A stretch of 64,000 bases of DNA from Posidonia oceanica. Lineage: Eukaryota > Streptophyta > Magnoliopsida > Alismatales > Posidoniaceae. Where the stretch lies: the NCBI GenBank assembly GCA_037176725.1, contig JAZBRS010000029.1, positions 122,669,001 to 122,733,000 on the forward strand. Reading direction: 5' to 3'. Of the stretch, positions 32,138 to 42,079 are shown one piece after another (positions within the stretch are counted from its first letter, which is position 1; each line of letters starts with the position of its first letter). The notes under the pieces were generated by a model that worked only from the letters and a program-made list of their open reading frames with translations, did no database searches and had not been told where the DNA came from. The position numbers and the translations under genes were made by a program.

Positions 32138-33973
32138 ATGGCCCAGCGCACCGTCGAGACCCCCCTCACCCTTGCCTCGGAGGTGGTTCCCGCTCCGGCC
32201 CCTCCGGCTCCCGTTTCTAACCCCTCTGCGCCCTCTGTGACGCCAGGCTTTTCCCCTCTGTCGTCTGGGGCACCCCAGTTTGCTGTGGGACGGTGGCAGA
32301 CGCTCGCTCCTCCTGATCCGGTCGCCGAGTCCATCTTGATGGCCACTTCACGTGTTCTGGAGGCACCACTGACCCCACCTTCTCAGGGTTTTGTCACTTT
32401 TGACCCCCCTTCTGCTGCGGCGACTCTTGCCCTAGGATTTCAGTCTCCCGGACAGTCCGGATCTCTTGGTTCTGGTTCCCCACCGGCACTGCAATTCAGT
32501 GTTCCCACTGACGGGACACCTGAAGAACAGTACCAGCAACTGATGGACACTATCCAGCGGCTGCAGGGTATAGCTCTATCAGTCCGCCCTCCTTCCCCTC
32601 CTGTTGTTCCTGAGGTTCCTGTGCGGCCTACTCTCGCACATCTTGCATTGCACTCTGCACTCCCGCCTAGACCATCGTCCCAACTGCTCACGGTTCCGAC
32701 GATGGGGGCACGTGTTCCGCCTCTTGCATCTGCACCACATCACACACAGCATGCACCTCCGCCACCTGGTGGCCAGTCATTCGGACTGGTGGGAGCACAG
32801 TATCTCGCAGGCCCGTCCCCCGGCACCGCCCCGGTACGGCCACGGATGCTCCAACATCCTGCACCCACCGCACAGCATACCATCTATCCTCCCCTTTTGC
32901 ATCAGGCTCAGATTTCCACATGCATCCCTCCTTGCACTCCACCACAGCACGGGTATGCCGGCCATCACCTTGCGTCACCAGGCGACGTGATGGTAGATCC
33001 GGAGGAGCACCTCGGTGCGACCCAATCGGCATACGTGGTCCCTGCCCCCGCTGCCCCATCACCTGTAGCAGCTATTCCAGACCCCATCAACAACAGGATG
33101 GATGTTCTGGAGAAAGCACTACGTCTAGTGCAGGGCACGGACCACCAGACCTACCAATTCCGAGACCTCTGCTGTTTCCCAGAGGCGGTACTCCCCCCAA
33201 AGTTCAAAATACCGGACTTTGAGAAGTATGATGGTAGGGGCTGCCCCATAGCCCATCTGAAGACGTACTGCGGTGATCTCGCCCAACTCCAGGCGGACGA
33301 GAGGTTGCTGATCCGCCTGTTCCAAAAGAGTTTGTCTGGTCCGGCCCTCAAGTGGTTTACCTCGCTTGACATGGCTACGATCAAGACTTGGAACGACCTA
33401 AGCCAGGCGTTCTTGGAACAGTACTCCTTCAACCTCGATCTGGTCCCAAAGCGCGCGGACTTGATTGCAACCAAGCAGAATCCGGGTGAGCCGTTCGGGG
33501 AGTACGTCGGCCGCTGGCGTGCCCTTGCCTTGCAAGTTCGAGATAGGCCCTCCGACGAGGAGTCTATCGAGATCATCATAAAAGGGGCACAGCCGTCCAC
33601 TGGAGCTTTGCTTAGCATCCAACCCGTCACAACCTTCACTGCTTTGATCCGAGCTGGCACTCGCGTAGAGAGTTCGTTGCGGAGTGGCAACTTCCCCGCA
33701 CTCTCTGTGCTTGCCAGGCAGGCCCCCGCCAGCAACGACGGTAGTAGCAGCGGCGCCATCAACAACAACAGCAGCCTCAACAACAATCGTCCCAAGAGGA
33801 AGGATCCGCCGAAGCCCGTTGTCGCATACGTCGACTCCCCTGCTGCGCCCGTCCGTCTGGCGTCCCGGCCTGCCCCTCCTCAGATCTATTACGCACCCGC
33901 ACCTAGGGCACACCCTACACCACAGATCACTACCACCGCTCGACCGGTCTATCCTGCCACACCGGTTCAGTAA
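32138..33973 (+). CDS. gag: Gag of element E (open upstream to 31901)
   Basis: It encodes the structural protein of the virus-like particle. After a long Pro/Ser/Ala-rich amino half, the Retrotrans_gag core lies at about residues 340-490 counted from 32138, with 'PPKFKIPDFEKYDGRG', 'LLIRLFQKSLSGPALKWF' and 'EPFGEYVGRWRALALQV'. A basic, Asn-rich stretch ('NNNRPKRKDPPKP') follows. The frame closes at TAA (33971) after 'TPVQ', but the same frame continues at once with the nucleocapsid-like region at 34004, so this stop probably truncates a longer gag-pro. The core is homologous to the C and D gag. The start at 32138 is my choice; the frame is open from 31901. Confidence 0.85.
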   Translation: MAQRTVETPLTLASEVVPAPAPPAPVSNPSAPSVTPGFSPLSSGAPQFAVGRWQTLAPPDPVAESILMATSRVLEAPLTPPSQGFVTFDPPSAAATLALGFQSPGQSGSLGSGSPPALQFSVPTDGTPEEQYQQLMDTIQRLQGIALSVRPPSPPVVPEVPVRPTLAHLALHSALPPRPSSQLLTVPTMGARVPPLASAPHHTQHAPPPPGGQSFGLVGAQYLAGPSPGTAPVRPRMLQHPAPTAQHTIYPPLLHQAQISTCIPPCTPPQHGYAGHHLASPGDVMVDPEEHLGATQSAYVVPAPAAPSPVAAIPDPINNRMDVLEKALRLVQGTDHQTYQFRDLCCFPEAVLPPKFKIPDFEKYDGRGCPIAHLKTYCGDLAQLQADERLLIRLFQKSLSGPALKWFTSLDMATIKTWNDLSQAFLEQYSFNLDLVPKRADLIATKQNPGEPFGEYVGRWRALALQVRDRPSDEESIEIIIKGAQPSTGALLSIQPVTTFTALIRAGTRVESSLRSGNFPALSVLARQAPASNDGSSSGAINNNSSLNNNRPKRKDPPKPVVAYVDSPAAPVRLASRPAPPQIYYAPAPRAHPTPQITTTARPVYPATPVQ

Positions 33974-35143
33974 GGACAATTCCAGAGGCCGAGACGGCCA
34001 CCCATGGAGAAGCGGAACTTCGCCCCACTGGTGGAACCGCTCACTGCCGTCCTCCCGAAGGTTGCGTCGCTCCTGAGATTTCCGGAGGTTCGCCCGCCAC
34101 CAAACCCACTACCGCATTGGTTTAAGGCGAACCTTTTCTGCGACTTTCATCGAAGCGTCGGGCATTCGACTGATAGTTGTTTCACTCTCCGGAATGCTAT
34201 CCAGGACTTGATCGAATCGGGAACGATTGTGATCGACACGCACGAGGCATCCACTCCTGCACCATCTCATGCACCTGCATCGGCATCTACCCCAGCTAAT
34301 GTTGTCCGCCGCCCCCTGCTGGAGCACTCCTATTCAGGAGGCGCAGGGACCTCAGGAATTCACTCCTTGTTTCCTTCTGGGTCTCTCACATCTGTGGTAG
34401 ATCCTTCCCAGCTCATCCATGATGTTTCTACTCCCTTTCCAGTCTCTCGCTATCTTGCAGCTGTCGTCGGTTCTGAGTCGGGCGTTCACATGATCCGACC
34501 GCACGCCAGGCCGGAGCGTTCTCCTGCATCAGCCGCCATGCTTTCCCGGGCCCAATCCCCAATACATCTCCTAGCCAGACCTCAGCCAGAGCTTCCCGTG
34601 CACCTACTAGCAAGACCCCAATCCCCACCTAGCTTGCCTTCCCAACTACCCACCTACCCATGCCCTCCTCAGCCTGTAGCCCCTCTCGTGCTCGCCGCAC
34701 GCGCTCCCGTGGTTATTAACCTAACCCGGGATACCCATCGCGTACCTTACAGCTACGCCACAGAAATGTGTGCGGAAGTGACGCGATCGGGGAGGGTCTA
34801 CAGACCTCCGGCACCAGTAACCAGACCTAGCCACCCAGAACCTACAATACCATTGCCCTTAGCCCAGCCTACAACCCCACTACCTTCAGGCCAGCCTTTT
34901 GAATCCACCATAGCTGAACCTGTCCCTACAATTGCACCACCTGCTACCAAGAAATGCCAGCCTAAAGCCGACATCACTTCCCAGCTCAAAAAGGTTAAAG
35001 CCGACATATCCATCTGGGACCTGATACACACTTCGGCCGAGCACCGCGAGGCTTTCCTTCGCGTGTTCCAAGCCGCCCGTGTATCCCAAGCCATAGAACC
35101 TGCCGCCTTGGAAAGCATGGTCGGGATGATCGCGGAGCCCTAG
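33974..35143 (+). pseudogene. gag: Gag carboxy part/linker of element E, between two in-frame stops
   Basis: Same frame as gag. It opens 'GQFQRPRRPPMEKRNF' and has a variant zinc knuckle CDFHRSVGHSTDSC (C-x2-H-x4-H-x4-C) followed by 'FTLRNAIQDLIESGTI', the normal order in plant Tat Gag. The rest is a Pro-rich linker and 'SIWDLIHTSAEHREAF', a segment that precedes protease in related elements. It ends at TAG (35141) before 'VITFTSDELPPAG'. Both flanking stops look like point mutations, since homology continues across them. Confidence 0.8.
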
Positions 35144-36496
35144 GTCATCACTTTCACGAGTGATGAGCTGCCTCCGGCGGGGATTAATCACAACCAACCC
35201 TTGTTCGTCACGGTACAATTCAAGAACTTTCGCATTCCCCTTGCACTGGTCAATAATGGGTCAGGCCTTAACGTCTGTCCCTTGCGAACAGCAACCAAGC
35301 TCGGATTCAAGGCCGAGGACATTACTCCAGCCGTAAAGGGAATGACAGCTTTTGATAATACTCACCATGACGCTCTAGGGATTCTGATTATTCCTCTGAT
35401 CATTGGTCCGGTCACATTCGATGTGGAATTCTACGTCGTCGACTTGGAACCCAACTTCAACTTTCTGCTTGGGCGCCCTTGGCTCCACAAGCATCAGGTT
35501 ATCCCCTCGACCCTCCATCGCATGATCAAGTTCCGTCGAGGCGACGATGTTATCGTTGTCATGGCGGAGAATTTTGAGAAGGAGCGGATCGAGGCGATTT
35601 CCTCTATCTCTTCGCAGACTGTCCCCTTTGATCCTGATCTCTCGAACGCTTTGTATCGCGTTAATCGGTGCGAGCCGGTTAACTTTTTGCCGGATCTTGA
35701 GCGTGTCAACTCCTTGGCTGTTCACAACAATCCCTTTCGGATGGTCGAGAACGTTTGTCACAGATGGGGCTACGTCAAAGGGACACCGCTCGGGCGACAT
35801 GGCCAAGGAATCGCTGAACCAATCATGGCGGAAGAACGAAGAGACAACGAGGGTCTAGGTTACGACCCTCACACCGATAAAGGCAAGCGCCCGCAAGCAA
35901 AGAATCAGAGAATGGTCATACCTCGGAGCTTGGCTAACTTTACAAGCGCAGGTATCCTGGACTCAAGCGCAGTTCAAGCCGTAGTGCAGTCAGAGCCGTG
36001 TCAAAGCCCTCCGCCACCGGAGGAGGACTGGGTCTGCGTTGAGGACTACTACTCGGACGAGGAACAGTCGGGCACAACAGGGGCAATTCAGACTTGCAGC
36101 GAAAGCCAGCCCAACTCAACAGCACCTCGATCAGTTTATTCAGTCCTCCCGACCGAGGATCATGAAGCAGCAGACTTGGCAGAACACTTGGCAGATTTGA
36201 CAGTCTTTGATTCTCCTGTAGACATGTCAGCAATACCAGCACCAATTCAAGCACAGTCAGTCAGTTCGCATGCAACCGTTGTCGCCTCAGTGCAACTACC
36301 ACCTTCGCAGAAAGGTCAATCGCTGAGTTCAGTCAGCAGCACAGCTCAGCCCTTTTCAGAAGCCGCATCCCAGGCAATACAGCCAGCTCAATCAGTCATG
36401 CCCCCCTTGCCGCAGACCGGCAACTTTCATGGCCAGATCCTATGGTATCGGAGGCTGAGCTCTCGTCGTCATCACCAGTCACGGAGAACCAGCTGA
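35144..36496 (+). pseudogene. pol: Protease (retropepsin-like) region of element E
   Basis: The frame is the same as gag. 'VQFKNFRIPLALVNNGSGLNVCPL' is the retropepsin active-site region, and 'FNFLLGRPWLHKHQVIPSTLH' is the usual second motif. Family members have Asp in D-N-G-S; here it reads N-N-G-S (AAT), so the catalytic Asp is lost and the enzyme should be inactive. The frame then runs through a Gln/Ser/Pro-rich linker and ends at TGA (36494). The RT frame overlaps it by 286 nt (36211-36496) and is displaced by -1. Confidence 0.83.
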
Positions 36497-38460
36497 GCAT
36501 CGCGGTCTCCCGGCCCTCGGGCCTTCAAGAGAGCATCTCTGCCCATCCTCTGACAGCAGCAGTCACTCTGGCAGCATATCCATCCGCAATCCCTCTGACT
36601 AGACCATCTGGGTCTCCCTTGCCGGGACAGTCGCAATCAGGCGCGCCCGTGAGTCAGAAGATACAAGTACCAGAGACAGTAATCCATCTCGCAGCCGAGC
36701 CAGTGCCTCAGGCCCTCGGCGCCTACTATGTCGATTCACCCTCAGATGAGGAAGAAGGAGGGGCGATAGAAGCCCAAGTCGATTCATGGATGTCTGATCT
36801 AGAGCTGCTTTACCAGGAACAGCTCGAATCCATAGTAGAAGACTTGGCACGACACCAAGCCGCAGAAAGGAAAGGAAAAGCCGTGGTTACGGATCCTCCT
36901 CTGCGAGAGGACTCCACCTCCATCATGGTCCTAGGAGAAAGCTCAGTGGTGTCGGATTCCCTCAGACCCGACGAGCTCATTACCCTTCAAACCGAGGGTG
37001 GGTCCAGTTGGCTTGTACAGCATATGCCTTCCACAAGTACATTGGCAGATTCGGAAGAAGAGACACCAGCGGGTTACACAGCAGCAGTAACAGAGCGAAG
37101 AGCAGAGTCAGTGACAGAGTTGTCGGAAGTTTCAGCGGTAGAGTCATCAGCAGCATCAGTCGCAGGGTCAGCAGGGCCTTCAGTAGTGTCAGCAGAACGT
37201 GCAGCAATGTCATCAGCAGTAGAGCAGACAGCAGAAGCCATCAGAGCAGAGGTCGCACACCGAAGATTCAGAAACACTCGGGTAGGCATGACCATCCTGA
37301 GGCGTCACCAGGACCAAGAAGCAGAACTTCTACACTCCTTCGATGTGACAAACCCCACTTTCGAAAAGGAGATTCTCTCGGAACTTGTCGCGTACGGAGA
37401 GGAGGATAGTACAGGCGAAGATGAGAATGATGACCCATCGCCTGAGTTCCGGCCCTACGACGATGACCCAGAAGGTCCCAATCTGCATGTTGAGGAAGAA
37501 ACGGAGACTATTAACCTCGGCACAGCCGAAGAAACCAAAGAAGTTTGCATCAGTGCCCTGCTATCACCACAAGTCAGGATAGAGTTCATCGCATTCCTGA
37601 GGGAGTATGCGGATGTCTTCGCCTGGACTTATGAAGACATGGTCGGCCTGGACGTCGAAATAGTGGTCCATAACCTGCCCTTGAAGCCAGATGCCAAGCC
37701 AGTAAAGCAGAAACTGAGAAGATGGCGACCACAGTGGCTGCTCATGATCAAGGAAGAAATAATGAAGCAGCTTGATGTTAACTTTTTAAAGGTCGTCCTT
37801 TACCTTGAATGGCTTGCAAACATCGTGCCAGTGCCCAAGAAGGACGGCCGGATCCGGGTATGTATCGACTACAGGGACCTGAACAAGGCGAGTCCCAAGG
37901 ACGACTTCCCATTGCCTCACATTGACGTCCTAGTCGACAATACCGCAGGCCACAAGATGCTATCCTTTATGGACAGCTTCTCCGGCTATAATCAGATCAA
38001 GATGGGAGAAGAAGACATGGAAAAAACTTCGTTCATCACCCCCTGGGGGGTCTTCTGTTATCAGGTTATGCCGTTTGGGTTGAAGAATGCTGGCGCAACA
38101 TATCAGAGGGCCATGACCACACTTTTCCACGACCTCATGCACCAAGAAGTGGAGGTCTATGTAGACGACATGATCGCAAAGACCAAAGAGCCTGAGGATC
38201 ACCTTGCTTGCCTAAAGAAGCTCTTTGACCGCCTGAGGAAATACAGACTGAGGCTTAACCCCAATAAGTGCATATTTGGGGTTTCATCTGGCAAACTGCT
38301 CGGCTACATTGTTAGCCAAAGGGGGATTGAAGTGGACCCGATGAAAGCTAAAGCCATCGTGGAGATGCCACCCCCTAGAACCGAGAAGGAGGTTCGAGGC
38401 CTACTTGGGCGTTTACAGTACATCAGCCGCTTCATTGCACAGCTTACGCCCATCTGCTAG
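36211..38460 (+). CDS. pol: Reverse transcriptase region of element E
   Basis: This frame (first ATG 36442) has a long acidic, Ser/Ala-rich linker (to about 37,560), then RT. Motifs are 'ANIVPVPKKDGRIRVCIDYRDLN', 'DDFPLPHID', 'FSGYNQIKM', 'FGLKNAGATYQRAM' and the catalytic YVDD at 38158-38169, then 'FGVSSGKLLGYIV'. RT copies the RNA genome in the particle. The frame ends at TAG (38458), but the connection to RNase H continues immediately as 'PIFKLLRKNAQIDW', so the stop interrupts one polyprotein. Polymerase motifs are intact. The frame change from protease may be a 1-bp mutation, a -1 frameshift, or removed by splicing as known in Ogre; I cannot tell which. Confidence 0.88.
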   Translation, partial: FSCRHVSNTSTNSSTVSQFACNRCRLSATTTFAERSIAEFSQQHSSALFRSRIPGNTASSISHAPLAADRQLSWPDPMVSEAELSSSSPVTENQLSIAVSRPSGLQESISAHPLTAAVTLAAYPSAIPLTRPSGSPLPGQSQSGAPVSQKIQVPETVIHLAAEPVPQALGAYYVDSPSDEEEGGAIEAQVDSWMSDLELLYQEQLESIVEDLARHQAAERKGKAVVTDPPLREDSTSIMVLGESSVVSDSLRPDELITLQTEGGSSWLVQHMPSTSTLADSEEETPAGYTAAVTERRAESVTELSEVSAVESSAASVAGSAGPSVVSAERAAMSSAVEQTAEAIRAEVAHRRFRNTRVGMTILRRHQDQEAELLHSFDVTNPTFEKEILSELVAYGEEDSTGEDENDDPSPEFRPYDDDPEGPNLHVEEETETINLGTAEETKEVCISALLSPQVRIEFIAFLREYADVFAWTYEDMVGLDVEIVVHNLPLKPDAKPVKQKLRRWRPQWLLMIKEEIMKQLDVNFLKVVLYLEWLANIVPVPKKDGRIRVCIDYRDLNKASPKDDFPLPHIDVLVDNTAGHKMLSFMDSFSGYNQIKMGEEDMEKTSFITPWGVFCYQVMPFGLKNAGATYQRAMTTLFHDLMHQEVEVYVDDMIAKTKEPEDHLACLKKLFDRLRKYRLRLNPNKCIFGVSSGKLLGYIVSQRGIEVDPMKAKAIVEMPPPRTEKEVRGLLGRLQYISRFIAQLTPIC

Positions 38461-40785
38461 CCCATCTTCAAGCTCCTGAGGAAGAATGCGCAAATCGACT
38501 GGAATGAAGAATGTCAAGCCGCATTGGAGAAGATCAAGCAGCTACTGGTCAAACCCCCTGTCTTGGTCCCTCCCACGCCAGGAAGACCTCTGCTCCTCTA
38601 TCTCTCAACCACACAGCATTCCATGGGTGCCGTCCTGGGCCAACACGACGAATCTGACAGGAAGGAGCGTGCCATCTACTACCTGAGCAAAAAGTTCAAT
38701 GAATGTGAAGCCAGGTACAGCATGATGGAGAAAACCTGTTTATCCCTTGTCTGGGCCGCACAGAAACTGAGACACTACATGATGGCGTACCCAGTTCAGC
38801 TTTTGTGCCGTCATGATCCGATCAAGTTCCTCTTCCAAAAGCCGGCTCTAGTGGGCAGATGTGTCAAGTGGCAGGTGCTGTTGTCCCAATATGACATCAC
38901 TTTTGTCACACAGAGATCTATGAAGGGCCAGGCTATGGCGGATCACCTCGCGGATTTCCCTCTGCCTGAATATCAATCCCTCCAGACGCAGTTCCCTGAC
39001 GAGGACATTCTTTTTACGACGGAGGACTCAGAAGAGAAAGACCCTGAAGAGCAAGAGCAGTGGCGGCTGTACTTCGACGGCGCCGTCAATAAGAAGGGTC
39101 GGGGCATAGGCGCAGTGCTGACCACGCCTCATGGACAGATGATTCCTTTTGTGAGGAAGCTGACTTTCGCATGCACGAACAATGAAGCAGAATACGAAGC
39201 GTGCATCCTGGGTTTGAAAGTCGCCCTCGAGCACAAAGCACAGAAGTTGCACGTGCACGGTGATGCCATGTTGGTGATCTCTCAGGTGAATGGCGACTGG
39301 AAGACAAAAGACCCCAAGCTCGTGCCATATCACGAATGTCTGCTGAGGCTGATAGAAGAGTTCAAGAGCATTGATTTCACATACATGAACAGGGCAAAGA
39401 ATGCGTATGCAGACGCATTAGCGACCTTGGCCTCTTGGCTTAGCATACCAGAGAACAGCGTGGTGGATGTGTCAGTCACCTGCATTGAGGAGCCTGCCCA
39501 TTGCATGAATATAGAGGAAGCAGATCCGACAGCGGAGCAGCCATGGTATCATGATATCAAAGCATTCTTGGAGTCCGGCAGCCTCCCACCTGGCACCACT
39601 GCAGAAGATAAGAGAACTTTGGCGCGTCTGGCATCAAAGTATGTACTGGGAGCTGGGCAGTTATACAGAAGATCGTACAATCAGATGCTATTACGCTGCT
39701 TGGACAAACCTGAGGCTGACACCTTAATGCTTCAAGTGCATGCAGGGACCTGTGGCCCGCACATGAATGGTGTCCTCTTAGCCAAGAAGATCATGCTCCA
39801 AGGATATTTCTGGCAGACCATGGAAGCAGACTGCTGCCGTTTCGTGCGTAAATGCCACAACTGTCAAATCCATGGCAATTTCATCAAGGCTCCCCCTCAT
39901 CAGCTGCACAACATGTCCTCGCCATGGCCTTTCTCCACCTGGGGGATCGACATCATTGGCGCAATACACCCCGCTGCTTCAAACGGCCATCGCTTCATCA
40001 TGGTGGCAATAGACTACTTCACTAAGTGGGTGGAAGCAGCTTCTTACAGGACAGTCACCGCAATGGCGACTGAAAAGTTCATCAGGAACAACATCGTTGC
40101 CCGGTACGGGGTCCCTCACTCCATCGTCTTTGATAACGGCACGAACTTCATTGCCAAAAGAACTGAGGAGTTCCTACAGAATTTCAGAATCAAGCATCAC
40201 CGCTCCTCACCGTATCGGCCTCAGATGAATGGAGCAGTGGAGTCTGCTAACAAGAACATCATCAAAATCATGAAGAAAATGGTGGAAACCCACAAGGACT
40301 GGCACGATCAGCTCCCGTATGCACTCTGGGCGTACAGGACATCAATCCGGACCTCGACAGGAGCCACCCCGTACTCGCTGGTGTACGGCATGGAAGCGGT
40401 ATTGCCTGTTGAAGTGGAGATCCCCTCACTGCGGATCTTGCGAGAAACTGAGTTGGAAGAGGCAGAATGGGTCGAAGACCGCTGCGTCCAACTGAACCTG
40501 ATTGATGAGCACAGACTACAAGCCATGCACAATGCCCATTGTTATCAGAAGCGAATCGCTAGAGCATTCCTGAAGAAAGTCCGGCCCAGAAGCTTCCAGC
40601 CCGGAGATCTTGTTCTGCATGCCATTCATCTACCGGACGGTCGAGGCAAATTCCGACCTAACTGGCGCGGCCCCTTTGTAGTTAAACAGATCTTCTCAGG
40701 CGGCGCAGTAACTCTTGAGGACATGGACCAGGTCGAGCAGTCTGAGCCGGTCAACATGTGCTACCTCAAGAAGTACTATCAGTAG
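38461..40785 (+). CDS. pol: RNase H, archaeal-type RNase H and integrase of element E
   Basis: Same frame as RT (first ATG 38524). The first, gypsy-type RNase H spans about 38,570-38,960 ('AIYYLSKKFNECEARYSMMEK'); its first catalytic site reads 'LLYLSTT' without Asp, as expected where a second RNase H took over. The archaeal-type RNase H spans about 39,055-39,460 with Asp in 'LYFDGAVN', Glu in 'NNEAEYEA', Asp in 'VHGDAMLV' and Asp in 'AYADALATLAS', all present. Integrase follows with 'HAGTCGPH' and 'KCHNCQIH' (zinc site), 'WGIDIIGAIHP', 'FDNGTNFIAK' and 'QMNGAVESANK' (D, D, E), and a GPF module 'RGPFVVKQIF'. It ends at TAG 40783. The dual RNase H defines the Tat/Ogre branch. This part looks intact. 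Confidence 0.92.
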   Translation, partial: PIFKLLRKNAQIDWNEECQAALEKIKQLLVKPPVLVPPTPGRPLLLYLSTTQHSMGAVLGQHDESDRKERAIYYLSKKFNECEARYSMMEKTCLSLVWAAQKLRHYMMAYPVQLLCRHDPIKFLFQKPALVGRCVKWQVLLSQYDITFVTQRSMKGQAMADHLADFPLPEYQSLQTQFPDEDILFTTEDSEEKDPEEQEQWRLYFDGAVNKKGRGIGAVLTTPHGQMIPFVRKLTFACTNNEAEYEACILGLKVALEHKAQKLHVHGDAMLVISQVNGDWKTKDPKLVPYHECLLRLIEEFKSIDFTYMNRAKNAYADALATLASWLSIPENSVVDVSVTCIEEPAHCMNIEEADPTAEQPWYHDIKAFLESGSLPPGTTAEDKRTLARLASKYVLGAGQLYRRSYNQMLLRCLDKPEADTLMLQVHAGTCGPHMNGVLLAKKIMLQGYFWQTMEADCCRFVRKCHNCQIHGNFIKAPPHQLHNMSSPWPFSTWGIDIIGAIHPAASNGHRFIMVAIDYFTKWVEAASYRTVTAMATEKFIRNNIVARYGVPHSIVFDNGTNFIAKRTEEFLQNFRIKHHRSSPYRPQMNGAVESANKNIIKIMKKMVETHKDWHDQLPYALWAYRTSIRTSTGATPYSLVYGMEAVLPVEVEIPSLRILRETELEEAEWVEDRCVQLNLIDEHRLQAMHNAHCYQKRIARAFLKKVRPRSFQPGDLVLHAIHLPDGRGKFRPNWRGPFVVKQIFSGGAVTLEDMDQVEQSEPVNMCYLKKYYQ

Positions 40786-42079
40786 CTGAGAGTAGCCATT
40801 GCGGATTCTTCCTCCCATTTGTCATGTCCTCGCCACTTGCATCTCTATTCGCTCTATCTCCTCCATACTTTACTTCATCCCATTTCCTACACTTCCTGAC
40901 ATTGCAGCACTCCTGTGCATCCTTGCTCATCCCGTTCACATTCCTTATCAAATCATACATTGCATAGCTGCCCGGTGATGAAAACCGGAGGTGCTTGCCT
41001 GCTGCGAAAGGAGTCTCCCGACCTCACCCGATGCTACTTAGATGTCTTGACTAGTGAGGGAGCCACCACTCAATGAGAGCGGGCGAAATGCCCAAACCCC
41101 TAAGGACTTACACCCTTTAGAAGAGTGCTAGGTGTTAGTCGGAAAGCAATACATACCCCAGCCTAGAAGTGCAAAAAAAAAAAAAAAAGAGAGAGAAAGA
41201 GAAAGCCAAAAGCCTGTACCCGAAAGACCCTAACGCTCATCTCCCCTGGGGGGAGGGGACAGCGGAAACCTGCAAGCCAAAAAAAAGAAGGGAAAATAAA
41301 AAAAAAGGAACGAAAAAAGAAGAAGAAGAAGAAGAAAAAAAAAAACAAAAGGAGAATGATAGAAAAGAAAAGGGAGAAAAGGGGAAAGGCCCCATTCCCG
41401 CAAAAACAAAAAAAAAGAAAAAGAAAAAAAAGAACAAGAGAATAAAGGCAGGCCGCGTAACCCCGCACCTCTCGCCTACCCCAGAAAAGAGTCAAAGCCC
41501 GGGTCGAGCCCTCCTTGCTTCCAAAATAGGAATGAGGAGAGCTCTGCACACCGACATTAAAAAAAAAGAGAGAAGAAAGAGGTAGGAGTGAGTGTAAGTC
41601 CTTGAGAGTTTGGCATGGAGCCCGTCCACTCTACACCACCGCCAAACATCACCAACACCCCTTCCTCGAGTGCCACCAACAAGTTAGGAGTCTGAGTAGA
41701 GTCCGGTGAGTTAAGGACCGCTCCCTTTCCATACAGCAGGCACCAAAGTACTCCGATACTGAGGGCAAACCGCACCAAATCACACGCATCTGCATTTTCC
41801 AGTCATCTCCACCCTCTCTGATCATCCCACTCCGCAAAGGCTTACTCCAGCGCTGAGACAGTACCTCTGCTTAGCATGCGTTGGCACCGTCAGGCTGCGA
41901 CAACCCGGGGTTCCCGACAGTCCCCGCCACATCAACAGAATGCCCTTATGTTTATACATGTTCAATTGCCATAGTCTGAATGTTTACTGCTAAATGTGTT
42001 GCACCCATTTCTACCAGTTTCAGAATCTGTTTCCTATGATGGTTTTGTGCCTATATGAGCTCTGATAATTCACAGTCTT
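40786..42079 (+). other. Post-pol spacer of element E with polypurine stretch
   Basis: No gene is visible. 41,168-41,450 is strongly purine-biased (A and G runs with AAG triplets) and yields Lys/Glu ORFs on one strand and Phe/Ser ORFs on the other, all rejected. The flanks (40,960-41,150 and 41,590-41,740) are conserved in A and, inverted, in B. Confidence 0.75.

Noticed and set aside
33151..33979. Antisense ORFs of 193-214 codons opposite gag
   Set aside because: Shadows of a GC-biased coding strand; no antisense motif. Antisense ORFs do exist in some Tat elements but lie downstream of pol.
32138..40785. Copia-type or LINE affiliation of E
   Set aside because: Integrase follows RNase H, as in gypsy, and the archaeal-type RNase H marks Tat/Ogre.
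41163..41585. Lys/Glu-rich or Phe/Ser-rich ORFs
   Set aside because: Purine-tract translation; no start context and no conservation with the A or B spacer as protein.
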